Shown: positions 39,404 through 53,246, numbered from the stretch's first letter. The stretch is DNA of 64,000 nt from Osmia lignaria lignaria (GCF_051020975.1 NW_027478158.1:3782001-3846000); one strand, 5' to 3'. Numbers and translations are program-made. The notes: generated from the sequence alone by a model not told the origin.

Positions 39404-41979
39404 TTGCAGATTTATCTCAAGGGAAGGGGCCTGTCGGACATATTTCGAGATATTTCTTCTTCTTGTTGTTCTTCTTCTGCACAGCTAAGCTGGAAGTGGC
39501 ATTTGCGGCTCGCACTAGTGCAGAGTTATCTCAAAGAAAGGGGCCACGGTGTTTCTGTATCTCTATTATGTTGGTGCGGCTTCGGAACTTTTAAATATCT
39601 CGATATATCTCGAAAACTACGCTTCTGATCAAAAAATATCATAGAACATAAATTGTAGGAAACATAATTCTCTACAAAAAACGTCTCTTAACATTTTGCC
39701 ATAGCTCGCTTCGTTTCCGAGATATTTGCAGATTCAGCTCAAAGGAGCGGGCCTGACGGACATATTTCGAGATACTTCTTCTTCTTGTTGTTCTTCCTCT
39801 GCACAGCTAAGCTGGAAGTGGCATTTGCAGCTCGCAATAGTGCAGAGTTATCTCAAAGAAAGGGGCCACGGTGTTTCTGTATCTCTATTATGTTGGTGCG
39901 GCTTCGGAACTTTTAAATATCTTGATATATCTCGAGAACTACGCATCTGATCAAAAAATATCATAGAACATAAAAAGTAGGAAAGTTAATTCTCTACAAA
40001 AAAGGTCTCTTAACATTTTGCCATAGCTCGCTTCGTTTCCGAGATATTTGCAGATTTATCTCAAGGGAAGGGGCCTGACGGACATATTTCGAGATATTTC
40101 TTCTTCTTGTTGTTCTTCTTCTGCACAGCTGAGCTGGAAGTGGCATTTGCAGGTCGCAATAGTGCAGAGTTATCTCAAAGAAAGGGGCCACGGTGTTTCT
40201 GTATCTCTATTATGTTGGTGCGGCTTCGGAACTTTTAAATATCTCGATATATCTCGAAAACTACGCTTCTGATCAAAAAATATCATAGAGCATAAATTGT
40301 AGGAAACATAATTCTCTACAAGAAACGTCTCTTAACATTTTGCCATAGCTCGCTTCGTTTCCGAGATATTTGCAGATTCATCTCAAAGGAACTGGCCTGA
40401 CGGACATATTTCGAGATATTTCTTCTTCTTGTTGTTCTTCCTCTGCACAGCTAAGCTGGAAGTGGCATTTGCAGGTCGCAATAGTGCAGAGTTATCTCGA
40501 AGAAAGAGGCCACGGTGTTTCTGTATCTCTATTATGTTGGTGCGGCTTCGGAACTTTTAAATATCTTGATATATCTCGAGAACTACGCATCTGATCAAAA
40601 AATATCATAGAACATAAAAAGTAGGAAACTTAATTCTCTACAAAAAAGGTCTCTTAACATTTCGCCATAGCTCGCTTCGTTTCCGAGATATTTGCAGATT
40701 TATCTCAAGGGAAGGGGCCTGTCGGACATATTTCGAGATATTTCTTCTTCTTGTTGTTCTTCTTCTGCACAGCTAAGCTGGAAGTGGCATTTGCGGCTCG
40801 CACTAGTGCAGAGTTATCTCAAAGAAAGGGGCCACGGTGTTTCTGTATCTCTATTATGTTGGTGCGGCTTCGGAACTTTTAAATATCTCGATATATCTCG
40901 AAAACTACGCTTCTGATCAAAAAATATCATAGAACATAAATTGTAGGAAACATAATTCTCTACAAAAAACGTCTCTTAACATTTTGCCATAGCTCGCTTC
41001 GTTTCCGAGATATTTGCAGATTCAGCTCAAAGGAGCGGGCCTGACGGACATATTTCGAGATACTTCTTCTTCTTGTTGTTCTTCCTCTGCACAGCTAAGC
41101 TGGAAGTGGCATTTGCAGCTCGCAATAGTGCAGAGTTATCTCAAAGAAAGGGGCCACGGTGTTTCTGTATCTCTATTATGTTGGTGCGGCTTCGGAACTT
41201 TTAAATATCTTGATATATCTCGAGAACTACGCATCTGATCAAAAAATATCATAGAACATAAAAAGTAGGAAAGTTAATTCTCTACAAAAAAGGTCTCTTA
41301 ACATTTTGCCATAGCTCGCTTCGTTTCCGAGATATTTGCAGATTTATCTCAAGGGAAGGGGCCTGACGGACATATTTCGAGATATTTCTTCTTCTTGTTG
41401 TTCTTCTTCTGCACAGCTGAGCTGGAAGTGGCATTTGCAGGTCGCAATAGTGCAGAGTTATCTCAAAGAAAGGGGCCACGGTGTTTCTGTATCTCTATTA
41501 TGTTGGTGCGGCTTCGGAACTTTTAAATATCTCGATATATCTCGAAAACTACGCTTCTGATCAAAAAATATCATAGAGCATAAATTGTAGGAAACATAAT
41601 TCTCTACAAGAAACGTCTCTTAACATTTTGCCATAGCTCGCTTCGTTTCCGAGATATTTGCAGATTCATCTCAAAGGAACTGGCCTGACGGACATATTTC
41701 GAGATATTTCTTCTTCTTGTTGTTCTTCCTCTGCACAGCTAAGCTGGAAGTGGCATTTGCAGCTCGCAATAGTGCAGAGTTATCTCAAAGAAAGGGGCCA
41801 CGGTGTTTCTGTATCTCTATTATGTTGGTGCGGCTTCGGAACTTTTAAATATCTTGATATATCTCGAGAACTACGCATCTGATCAAAAAATATCATAGAA
41901 CATAAAAAGTAGGACACTTAATTCTCTACAAAAAAGGTCTCTTAACATTTTGCCATAGCTCGCTTCGTTTCCGAGATAT
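39404..41979 (+). repeat. tandem tetramer duplication (2 x 1288 bp) with resolvable crossover
   Basis: Four monomer types (CCTGTCGG/GCACTAGTGC; AAAGGAGCGGG with GATACTTC; CTGAGC/GCAGGTCGC; TTCATCTCAAAGG) occur at 39404-40691 and again at 40692-41979. The linker variant GGAAAGTTAATTC appears in both (near 39982 and 41270) and I found it nowhere else. CATAGAGCATAAATTG with ACAAGAAACGTC also occurs in both. The fourth monomer of the first unit (40370) is a chimera marking the exchange point. Confidence 0.9.
40370..40691 (+). repeat. chimeric monomer at an unequal crossover junction
   Basis: The 5' part is the TTCATCTCAAAGGAACTGG type with CTAAGC (as at 41658). The 3' part has GCAGGTCGC, TCTCGAAGAAAGAGG and GCATCTG (as at 39082). 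The switch lies between 40453 (CTAAGC, where the other parent has CTGAGC) and 40475 (GCAGG). A misaligned crossover between a 41658-type and a 39082-type monomer, five monomers apart in gene order, gives exactly this chimera plus a four-monomer gain. Confidence 0.85.
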
Positions 41980-42301
41980 TTGCAGATATATCTCAAGGGA
42001 AGGGGCCTGACGGACATATTTCGAGATATTTCTTCTTCTTGTTGTTCTTCTTCTGCACAGCTAAGCTGGAAGTGGCATTTGCAGCTCGCAATAGTGCAGA
42101 GTTATCTCTAAGAATGGGGCCACGGTGTTTCTGTATCTCTATTATGTTGGTGCGGCTTCGGAACTTTTAAATATCTTGATATATCTCGAGAACCACGCAT
42201 CTGATCAAAAAATATCATACAACATAAAAAGTAGGAAACTTAATTCTCTACAAAAACGGTCTCTTAACATTTTGCCATAGCTCGCTTCGTTTCCGAGATA
42301 T

Positions 42302-42622
42302 TTGCAGATTTATCTCAAGGGAAGGGGCCTGACGGACATATTTCGAGATATTTCTTCTTCTTGTTGTTCTTCTTCTGCACAGCTGAGCTGGAAGTGGCAT
42401 TTGCAGGTCGCAATAGTGCAGAGTTATCTCAAAGAAAGGGGCCACGGTGTTTCTGTATCTCTATTATGTTGGTGCGGCTTCGGAACTTTAAATATCTCGA
42501 TATATCTCGAAAACTACGCTTCTGATCAAAAAATATCATAGAACGTAAATTGTAGGAAACATTATTCTCTACAAAAAAGGTCTCTTAACATTTTGCCATA
42601 GCTCGCTTCGTTTCCGAGATAT
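42302..42622 (+). repeat. 321-bp monomer (TTTT to TTT)
   Basis: This is the sixth monomer of the third nine-monomer block. It is the same type as 23955-24275 and 29748-30068. Confidence 0.8.
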
Positions 42623-44232
42623 TTGCAGATTTATCTCAAGGGAAGGGGCCTGACGGACATATTTCGAGATATTTCTTCTTCTTGTTGTTCTTCTTCTGCA
42701 CAGCTAAGCTGGAAGTGGCATTTGCAGCGCGCAATAGTGCAGAGTTATCTCAAAGAAAGGGGCCACGGTGTTTCTGTATCTCTATTATGTTGGTGCGGCT
42801 TCGGAACTTTTAAGTATCTTGATATATCTCGAGAACTACGCATCTGATCAAAAAATATCATAGAAGATAAAAAGTAGGAAACTTAATTCTCTACAAAAAA
42901 GGTCTCTTAACATTTCGCCATAGCTCGCTTCGTTTCCGAGATATTTGCAGATTTATCTCAAGGGAAGGGGCCTGTCGGACATATTTCGAGATATTTCTTC
43001 TTCTTGTTGTTCTTCTTCTGCACAGCTAAGCTGGAAGTGGCATTTGCGGCTCGCACTAGTGCAGAGTTATCTCAAAGAAAGGGGCCACGGTGTTTCTGTA
43101 TCTCTATTATGTTGGTGCGGCTTCGGAACTTTTAAATATCTCGATATATCTCGAAAACTACGCTTCTGATCAAAAAATATCATAGAACATAAATTGTAGG
43201 AAACATAATTCTCTACAAAAAACGTCTCTCAACATTTTGCCATAGCTCGCTTCGTTTCCGAGATATTTGCAGATTCAGCTCAAAGGAACGGGCCTGACGG
43301 ACATATTTCGAGATACATCTTCTTCTTGTTGTTCTTCCTCTGCACAGCTAAGCTGGAAGTGGCATTTGCAGCTCGCAATAGTGCAGAGTTATCTCAAAGA
43401 AAGGGGCCACGGTGTTTCTGTATCTCTATTATGTTGGTGCGGCTTCGGAACTTTTAAATATCTCGATATATCTCGAAAACTACGCTTCTGATCAAAAAAT
43501 ATCATAGAACATAAATTGTAGGAAACATAATTCTCTACAAAAAATGTCTCTTAACATTTTGCCATAGCTCGCTTCGTTTCCGAGATATTTGCAGATTCAG
43601 CTCAAAGGAACTGGCCTGGCGGACATATTTCGAGATATTTCTTCTTCTTGTTGTTCTTCTTCTGCACAGCTAAGCTGGAAGTGGCATTTGCAGCTCGCAC
43701 TAGTGCAGAGTTATCTCAAAGAAAGGGGCCACGGTGTTTCTGTATCTCTATTATGTTGGTGCGGCTTCGGAACTTTTAAATATCTCGATATATCTCGAAA
43801 ACTACGCTTCTGATCAAAAAATATCATAGAACATAAATTGTAGGAAACATAATTCTCTACAAAAAAGGTCTCTTAACATTTTGCCATAGCTCGCTTCTTT
43901 TCCGAGATATTTGCAGATATATCTCAAGGGAAGGGGCCTGACGGACATATTTCGAGATATTTCTTCTTCTTGTTGTTCTTCTTCTGCACAGCTAAGCTGG
44001 AAGTGGCATTTGCAGCTCGCAATAGTGCAGAGTTATCTCAAAGAAAGGGGCCACGGTGTTTCTGTATCTCTATTATGTTGGTGCGGCTTCGGAACTTTTA
44101 AATATCTTGATATATCTCGAGAACCACGCATCTGATCAAAAAATATCATAGAACATAAAAAGTAGGAAACTTAATTCTCTACAAAAACGGTCTCTTAACA
44201 TTTTGCCATAGCTCGCTTCGTTTCCGAGATAT

Positions 44233-44874
44233 TTGCAGATTTATCTCAAGGGAAGTGGCCTGACGGACATATTTCGAGATATTTCTTCTTCTTGTTGTTC
44301 TTCTTCTGCACAGCTGAGCTGGAAGTGGCATTTGCAGGTCGCAATAGTGCAGAGTTATCTCAAAGAAAGGGGCCACGGTGTTTCTGTATCTCTATTATGT
44401 TGGTGCGGCTTCGGAACTTTAAATATCTCGATATATCTCGAAAACTACGCTTCTGATCAAAAAATATCATAGAACATAAATTGTAGGAAACGTAATTCTC
44501 TACAAAAAACGTCTCTTAACATTTTGCCATAGCTCGCTTCGTTTCCGAGATATTTGCAGATTCAGCTCAAAGGAACGGGCCTGACGGACATATTTCGAGA
44601 TACATCTTCTTCTTGTTGTTCTTCCTCTGCACAGCTAAGCTGGAAGTGGCATTTGCAGCTCGCAATAGTGCAGAGTTATCTCAAAGAAAGGGGCCACGGT
44701 GTTTCTGTATCTCTATTATGTTGGTGCGGCTTCGGAACTTTAAATATCTCGATATATCTCGAAAACTACGCTTCTGATCAAAAAATATCATAGAACGTAA
44801 ATTGTAGGAAACATTATTCTCTACAAAAAAGGTCTCTTAACATTTTGCCATAGCTCGCTTCGTTTCCGAGATAT
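44233..44874 (+). repeat. tandem pair of 321-bp monomers
   Basis: This is the counterpart of 31679-32320. The first monomer's linker here reads CATAAATTG with AAACGTAATTC and the second starts with TTCAGCTCAAAGGAACGG, unlike the pair at 31679. A linker and start haplotype has been swapped in or out since the block duplicated. Confidence 0.75.
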
Positions 44875-46484
44875 TTGCAGATTTATCTCAAGGGAAGGGT
44901 CCTGATGGACATATTTCGAGATATTTCTTCTTCTTGTTGTTCTTCTTCTGCACAGCTAAACTGGAAGTGGCATTTCCAGCTCGCAATCGTGCAGAGTTAT
45001 CTCAAAGAAAGGGGCCACGGTGTTTCTGTATCTCTATTATGTTGGTGCGGCTTCGGAGCTTTTAAATATCTTGATATATCTCGAGAACTACGCCTCTGAT
45101 CGAAAAATATCATAGAACATAAAAAGTAGGAAACTTAATTCTCTACAAAAAAGGTCTCTTAACATTTTGCCATAGCTCGCTTCGTTTCCGAGATATTTGC
45201 AGATTTATCTCAAGGGAAGGGGCCTGACGGACATATTTCGAGATATTTCTTCTTCTTGTTGTTCTTCTTCTGCACAGCTAAGCTGGAAGTGGCATTTGCA
45301 GCGCGCAATAGTGCAGAGTTATCTCAAAGAAAGGGGCCACGGTGTTTCTGTATCTCTATTATGTTGGTGCGGCTTCGGAACTTTTAAATATCTCGATATA
45401 TCTCGAAAACTACGCTTCTGATCAAAAAATATCATAGAACATAAATTGTAGGAAATATAATTCACTACAAAAAACGTCTCTTAACATTTTGCCATAGCTC
45501 GCTTCGTTTCCGAGATATTTGCAGATTCAGCTCAAAGGAACGGGCCTGACGGACATATTTCGAGATACATCTTCTTCTTGTTGTTCTTCCTCTGCACAGC
45601 TAAGCTGGAAGTGGCATTTGCAGCTCGCAATAGTGCAGAGTTATCTCATAGAAAGGGGCCACGGTGTTTCTGTATCTCTATTATGTTGGTGCGGCTTCGG
45701 AACTTTTAAATATCTTGATATATCTCGAAAACTACGCATCTGATCAAAAAATATCATAGAACATAAAAAGTAGGAAACTTAATTCTCTACAAAAAAGGTC
45801 TCTTAACATTTTGCCATAGCTCGCTTCGTTTCCGAGATATTTGCAGATTTATCTCAAGGGAAGGGGCCTGACGGACATATTTCGAGATATTTCTCCTTCT
45901 TGTTGTTCTTCTTCTGCACAGCTGAGCTGGAAGTGGCATTTGCAGGTCGCAATAGTGCAGAGTTATCTCAAAGAAAGGGGCCACGGTGTTTCTGTATCTC
46001 TATTATGTTGGTGCGGCTTCGGAACTTTTAAATATCTCGATATATCTCGAAAACTACGCTTCTGATCAAAAAATATCATAGAACATAAATTGTAGGAAAC
46101 ATAATTCTCTACAAAAAACGTCTCTTAACATTTTGCCATAGCTCGCTTCGTTTCCGAGATATTTGCAGATTCAGCTCAAAGGAGCGGGCCTGACGGACAT
46201 ATTTCGAGATACTTCTTCTTCTTGTTGTTCTTCCTCTGCACAGCTAAGCTGGAAGTGGCATTTGCAGCTCGCAATAGTGCAGAGTTATCTCAAAGAAAGG
46301 GGCCACGGGGTTTCTGTATCTCTATTATGTTGGTGCGGCTTCGGAACTTTTAAATATCTTGATATATCTCGAGAACTACGCATCTGATCAAAAAATATCA
46401 TAGAACATAAAAAGTAGGAAACTTAATTCTCTACAAAAAAGGTCTCTTAACATTTTGCCATAGCTCGCTTCGTTTCCGAGATAT

Positions 46485-46806
46485 TTGCAGATATATCTCA
46501 ATGGAAGGGGCCTGCCGGACATATTTCGAGATATTTCTTCTTCTTGTTGTTCTTCCTCTGCACAGCTAAGCTGGAAGTGGCATTTGCGGCTCGCACTAGT
46601 GCAGAGTTATCTCAAAGAAAGGAGCCACGGTGTTTCTGTATCTCTATTATGTTGGTGCGGCTTCGGAACTTTTAAATATCTCGATATATCTCGAAAACTA
46701 CGCTTCTGATCAAAAAATATCATAGAACATAAATTGTAGGAAACATAATTCACTACAAAAAACGTCTCTTAACATTTTGCCATAGCTCGCTTCGTTTCCG
46801 AGATAT
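46485..46806 (+). repeat. chimeric monomer at the start of domain 4
   Basis: It begins like the CCTGCCGG type (ATATATCTCAA with CCTGCCGG, plus a private TGGAAGG change) and continues as the CCTCTGC, GCGGCTCGCACTAG, AAAGGAGCC type with an AATTCACTAC linker. The switch is between about 46516 and 46556. It is the first CCTGCCGG monomer in the window; everything carrying it lies between here and about 54.9 kb. Confidence 0.65.
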
Positions 46807-49704
46807 TTGCAGATTCAGCTCAAAGGAACGGGCCTGACGGACATATTTCGAGATACATCTTCTTCTTGTTGTTCTTCCTCTGCACAGCTAAGCTGGAAGT
46901 GGCATTTGCAGCTCGCAATAGTGCAGAGTTATCTCAAAGAAAGGGGCCACGGTGTTTCTGTATCTCTATTATGTTGGTGCGGCTTCGGAACTTTTAAATA
47001 TCTTGATATATCTCGAAAACTACGCATCTGATCAAAAAATATCATAGAACATAAAAAGTAGGAAACTTAATTCTCTACAAAAAAGGTCTCTTAACATTTT
47101 GCCATAGCTCGCTTCGTTTCCGAGATATTTGCAGATTTATCTCAAGGGAAGGGGCCTGACGGACATATTTCGAGATATTTCTTCTTCTTGTTGTTCTTCT
47201 TCTGCACAGCTGAGCTGGAAGTGGCATTTGCAGGTCGCAATAGTGCAGAGTTATCTCAAAGAAAGGGGCCACGGTGTTTCTGTATCTCTATTATGTTGGT
47301 GCGGCTTCGGAACTTTTAAATATCTCGATATATCTCGAAAACTACGCTTCTGATCAAAAAATATCATAGAACATAAATTGTAGGAAACATAATTCTCTAC
47401 AAAAAACGTCTCTTAACATTTTGCCATAGCTCGCTTCGTTTCCGAGATATTTGCAGATTCAGCTCAAAGGAACTGGCCTGACGGACATATTTCGAGATAT
47501 TTCTTCTTCTTGTTGTTCTTCCTCTGCACAGCTAAGCTGGAAGTGGCATTTGCAGCTCGCAATAGTGCAGAGTTATCTCAAAGAAAGGGGCCACGGTGTT
47601 TCTGTATCTCTATTATGTTGGTGCGGCTTCGGAACTTTTAAATATCTTGATATATCTCGAGAACTACGCATCTGATCAAAAAATATCATAGAACATAAAA
47701 AGTAGGAAACTTAATTCTCTACAAAAAAGGTCTCTTAACATTTTGCCATAGCTCGCTTCGTTTCCGAGATATTTGCAGATATATCTCAAGGGAAGGGGCC
47801 TGCCGGACATATTTCGAGATATTTCTTCTTCTTGTTGTTCTTCTTCTGCACAGCTAAGCTGGAAGTGGCATTTACAGCTCGCAATAGTGCAGAGTTATCT
47901 CAAAGAAAGGGGCCACGGTGTTTCTGTATCTCTATTATGTTGGTGCTGCTTCGGAACTTTTAAATATCTTGATATATCTCGAGAACTACGCCTCTGATCG
48001 AAAAATATCATAGAACATAAAAAGTAGGAAACTTAATTCTCTACAAAAAAGGTCTCTTAACATTTTGCCATAGCTCGCTTCGTTTCCGAGATATTTGCAG
48101 ATTTATCTCAAGGGAAGGGGCCTGACGGACATATTTCGAGATATTTCTTCTTCTTGTTGTTCTTCCTCTGCACAGCTAAGCTGGAAGTGGCATTTGCGGC
48201 TCGCACTAGTGCAGAGTTATCTCAAAGAAAGGAGCCACGGTGTTTCTGTATCTCTATTATGTTGGTGCGGCTTCGGAACTTTTAAATATCTCGATATATC
48301 TCGAAAACTACGCTTCTGATCAAAAAATATCATAGAACATAAATTGTAGGAAACATAATTCACTACAAAAAACGTCTCTTAACATTTTGCCATAGCTCGC
48401 TTCGTTTCCGAGATATTTGCAGATTCAGCTCAAAGGAACGGGCCTGACGGACATATTTCGAGATACATCTTCTTCTTGTTGTTCTTCCTCTGCACAGCTA
48501 AGCTGGAAGTGGCATTTGCAGCTCGCAATAGTGCAGAGTTATCTCAAAGAAAGGGGCCACGGTGTTTCTGTATCTCTATTATGTTGGTGCGGCTTCGGAA
48601 CTTTTAAATATCTTGATATATCTCGAAAACTACGCATCTGATCAAAAAATATCATAGAACATAAAAAGTAGGAAACTTAATTCTCTACAAAAAAGGTCTC
48701 TTAACATTTTGCCATAGCTCGCTTCGTTTCCGAGATATTTGCAGATATATCTCAAGGGAAGGGGCCTGCCGGACATATTTCGAGATATTTCTTCTTCTTG
48801 TTGTTCTTCTTCTGCACAGCTAAGCTGGAAGTGGCATTTACAGCTCGCAATAGTGCAGAGTTATCTCAAAGAAAGGGGCCACGGTGTTTCTGTATCTCTA
48901 TTATGTTGGTGCTGCTTCGGAACTTTTAAATATCTTGATATATCTCGAGAACTACGCCTCTGATCGAAAAATATCATAGAACATAAAAAGTAGGAAACTT
49001 AATTCTCTACAAAAAAGGTCTCTTAACATTTTGCCATAGCTCGCTTCGTTTCCGAGATATTTGCAGATTTATCTCAAGGGAAGGGGCCTGACGGACATAT
49101 TTCGAGATATTTCTTCTTCTTGTTGTTCTTCCTCTGCACAGCTAAGCTGGAAGTGGCATTTGCGGCTCGCACTAGTGCAGAGTTATCTCAAAGAAAGGAG
49201 CCACGGTGTTTCTGTATCTCTATTATGTTGGTGCGGCTTCGGAACTTTTAAATATCTCGATATATCTCGAAAACTACGCTTCTGATCAAAAAATATCATA
49301 GAACATAAATTGTAGGAAACATAATTCACTACAAAAAACGTCTCTTAACATTTTGCCATAGCTCGCTTCGTTTCCGAGATATTTGCAGATTCAGCTCAAA
49401 GGAACGGGCCTGACGGACATATTTCGAGATACATCTTCTTCTTGTTGTTCTTCCTCTGCACAGCTAAGCTGGAAGTGGCATTTGCAGCTCGCAATAGTGC
49501 AGAGTTATCTCAAAGAAAGGGGCCACGGTGTTTCTGTATCTCTATTATGTTGGTGCGGCTTCGGAACTTTTAAATATCTTGATATATCTCGAAAACTACG
49601 CATCTGATCAAAAAATATCATAGAACATAAAAAGTAGGAAACTTAATTCTCTACAAAAAAGGTCTCTTAACATTTTGCCATAGCTCGCTTCGTTTCCGAG
49701 ATAT

Positions 49705-50026
49705 TTGCAGATATATCTCAAGGGAAGGGGCCTGCCGGACATATTTCGAGATATTTCTTCTTCTTGTTGTTCTTCTTCTGCACAGCTAAGCTGGAAGTGG
49801 CATTTGCAGCTCGCAATAGTGCAGAGTTATCTCAAAGAAAGGGGCCACGGGGTTTCTGTATCTCTATTATGTTGGTGCGGCTTCGGAACTTTTAAATATC
49901 TTGATATATCTCGAGAACTACGCATCTGATCAAAAAATATCATAGAACATAAAAAGTAGGAAACTTAATTCTCTACAAAAAAGGTCTCTTAACATTTTGC
50001 CATAGCTCGCTTCGTTTCCGAGATAT
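49705..50026 (+). repeat. chimeric monomer G, first copy
   Basis: The 5' part is P type (ATATATCTCAA, CCTGCCGG, CTTCTTCTGC). The 3' part matches the monomer at 46163, including its rare CCACGGGGTTTC, with GGTGCGGC and GCATCTGATCA. The switch falls between 49776 and 49806. It turns the P-R-Q trimer into a four-monomer unit. Confidence 0.8.
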
Positions 50027-50992
50027 TTGCAGATATATCTCAAGGGAAGGGGCCTGCCGGACATATTTCGAGATATTTCTTCTTCTTGTTGTTCTTCTTC
50101 TGCACAGCTAAGCTGGAAGTGGCATTTACAGCTCGCAATAGTGCAGAGTTATCTCAAAGAAAGGGGCCACGGTGTTTCTGTATCTCTATTATGTTGGTGC
50201 TGCTTCGGAACTTTTAAATATCTTGATATATCTCGAGAACTACGCCTCTGATCGAAAAATATCATAGAACATAAAAAGTAGGAAACTTAATTCTCTACAA
50301 AAAAGGTCTCTTAACATTTTGCCATAGCTCGCTTCGTTTCCGAGATATTTGCAGATTTATCTCAAGGGAAGGGGCCTGACGGACATATTTCGAGATATTT
50401 CTTCTTCTTGTTGTTCTTCCTCTGCACAGCTAAGCTGGAAGTGGCATTTGCGGCTCGCACTAGTGCAGAGTTATCTCAAAGAAAGGAGCCACGGTGTTTC
50501 TGTATCTCTATTATGTTGGTGCGGCTTCGGAACTTTTAAATATCTCGATATATCTCGAAAACTACGCTTCTGATCAAAAAATATCATAGAACATAAATTG
50601 TAGGAAACATAATTCACTACAAAAAACGTCTCTTAACATTTTGCCATAGCTCGCTTCGTTTCCGAGATATTTGCAGATTCAGCTCAAAGGAACGGGCCTG
50701 ACGGACATATTTCGAGATACATCTTCTTCTTGTTGTTCTTCCTCTGCACAGCTAAGCTGGAAGTGGCATTTGCAGCTCGCAATAGTGCAGAGTTATCTCA
50801 AAGAAAGGGGCCACGGTGTTTCTGTATCTCTATTATGTTGGTGCGGCTTCGGAACTTTTAAATATCTTGATATATCTCGAAAACTACGCATCTGATCAAA
50901 AAATATCATAGAACATAAAAAGTAGGAAACTTAATTCTCTACAAAAAAGGTCTCTTAACATTTTGCCATAGCTCGCTTCGTTTCCGAGATAT

Positions 50993-51314
50993 TTGCAGAT
51001 ATATCTCAAGGGAAGGGGCCTGCCGGACATATTTCGAGATATTTCTTCTTCTTGTTGTTCTTCTTCTGCACAGCTAAGCTGGAAGTGGCATTTGCAGCTC
51101 GCAATAGTGCAGAGTTATCTCAAAGAAAGGGGCCACGGGGTTTCTGTATCTCTATTATGTTGGTGCGGCTTCGGAACTTTTAAATATCTTGATATATCTC
51201 GAGAACTACGCATCTGATCAAAAAATATCATAGAACATAAAAAGTAGGAAACTTAATTCTCTACAAAAAAGGTCTCTTAACATTTTGCCATAGCTCGCTT
51301 CGTTTCCGAGATAT
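50993..51314 (+). repeat. chimeric monomer G, second copy
   Basis: This has the same P/46163 chimera structure with CCACGGGGTTTC, exactly 1288 bp after the first copy. The chimera formed once and was then amplified with the P-R-Q-G unit. Confidence 0.8.
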
Positions 51315-53246
51315 TTGCAGATATATCTCAAGGGAAGGGGCCTGCCGGACATATTTCGAGATATTTCTTCTTCTTGTTGTTCTTCTTCTGCACAGCTAAG
51401 CTGGAAGTGGCATTTACAGCTCGCAATAGTGCAGAGTTATCTCAAAGAAAGGGGCCACGGTGTTTCTGTATCTCTATTATGTTGGTGCTGCTTCGGAACT
51501 TTTAAATATCTTGATATATCTCGAGAACTACGCCTCTGATCGAAAAATATCATAGAACATAAAAAGTAGGAAACTTAATTCTCTACAAAAAAGGTCTCTT
51601 AACATTTTGCCATAGCTCGCTTCGTTTCCGAGATATTTGCAGATTTATCTCAAGGGAAGGGGCCTGACGGACATATTTCGAGATATTTCTTCTTCTTGTT
51701 GTTCTTCCTCTGCACAGCTAAGCTGGAAGTGGCATTTGCGGCTCGCACTAGTGCAGAGTTATCTCAAAGAAAGGAGCCACGGTGTTTCTGTATCTCTATT
51801 ATGTTGGTGCGGCTTCGGAACTTTTAAATATCTCGATATATCTCGAAAACTACGCTTCTGATCAAAAAATATCATAGAACATAAATTGTAGGAAACATAA
51901 TTCGCTACAAAAAACGTCTCTTAACATTTTGCCATAGCTCGCTTCGTTTCCGAGATATTTGCAGATTCAGCTCAAAGGAACGGGCCTGACGGACATATTT
52001 CGAGATACATCTTCTTCTTGTTGTTCTTCCTCTGCACAGCTAAGCTGGAAGTGGCATTTGCAGCTCGCAATAGTGCAGAGTTATCTCAAAGAAAGGGGCC
52101 ACGGTGTTTCTGTATCTCTATTATGTTGGTGCGGCTTCGGAACTTTTAAATATCTTGATATATCTCGAGAACTACGCATCTGATCAAAAAATATCATAGA
52201 ACATAAAAAGTAGGAAACTTAATTCTCTACAAAAAAGGTCTCTTAACATTTTGCCATAGCTCGCTTCGTTTCCGAGATATTTGCAGATATATCTCAAGGG
52301 AAGGGGCCTGCCGGACATATTTCGAGATATTTCTTCTTCTTGTTGTTCTTCTTCTGCACAGCTAAGCTGGAAGTGGCATTTACAGCTCGCAATAGTGCAG
52401 AGTTATCTCAAAGAAAGGGGCCACGGTGTTTCTGTATCTCTATTATGTTGGTGCTGCTTCGGAACTTTTAAATATCTTGATATATCTCGAGAACTACGCC
52501 TCTCATCGAAAAATATCATAGAACATAAAAAGTAGGAAACTTAATTCTCTACAAAAAAGGTCTCTTAACATTTTGCCATAGCTCGCTTCGTTTCCGAGAT
52601 ATTTGCAGATTTATCTCAAGGGAAGGGGCCTGACGGACATATTGCGAGATATTTCTTCTTCTTGTTGTTCTTCCTCTGCACAGCTAAGCTGGAAGTGGCA
52701 TTTGCGGCTCGCACTAGTGCAGAGTTATCTCAAAGAAAGGAGCCACGGTGTTTCTGTATCTCTATTATGTTGGTGCGGCTTCGGAACTTTTAAATATCTC
52801 GATATATCTCGAAAACTACGCTTCTGATCAAAAAATATCATAGAACATAAATTGTAGGAAACATAATTCACTACAAAAAACGTCTCTTAACATTTTGCCA
52901 TAGCTCGCTTCGTTTCCGAGATATTTGCAGATTCAGCTCAAAGGAACGGGCCTGACGGACATATTTCGAGATACATCTTCTTCTTGTTGTTCTTCCTCTG
53001 CACAGCTAAGCTGGAAGTGGCATTTGCAGCTCGCAATAGTGCAGAGTTATCTCAAAGAAAGGGGCCACGGTGTTTCTGTATCTCTATTATGTTGGTGCGG
53101 CTTCGGAACTTTTAAATATCTTGATATATCTCGAGAACTACGCATCTGATCAAAAAATATCATAGAACATAAAAAGTAGGAAACTTAATTCTCTACAAAA
53201 AAGTTCTCTTAACATTTTGCCATAGCTCGCTTCGTTTCCGAGATAT

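Larger units (their letters stand above)
40692..46162 (+). repeat. 17-monomer HOR block, copy B (5471 bp)
   Basis: This is the counterpart of 28138-33608, with the same monomer order and total length. It contains the third nine-monomer block (40692-43588), the CCTGGCGG monomer at 43589, the TTCTTTTCCGAG monomer at 43911, the pair of 321-bp monomers at 44233 and 44554, and the AAACTGG/TTTCCAGC monomer at 44875. The monomer at 43911 lacks the CTCTAAG change of its counterpart, and 44554 begins with the TTCAGCTCAAAGG haplotype where 32000 has TTTATCTCAAGGG. The block was copied as a unit and later altered locally. Confidence 0.85.
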
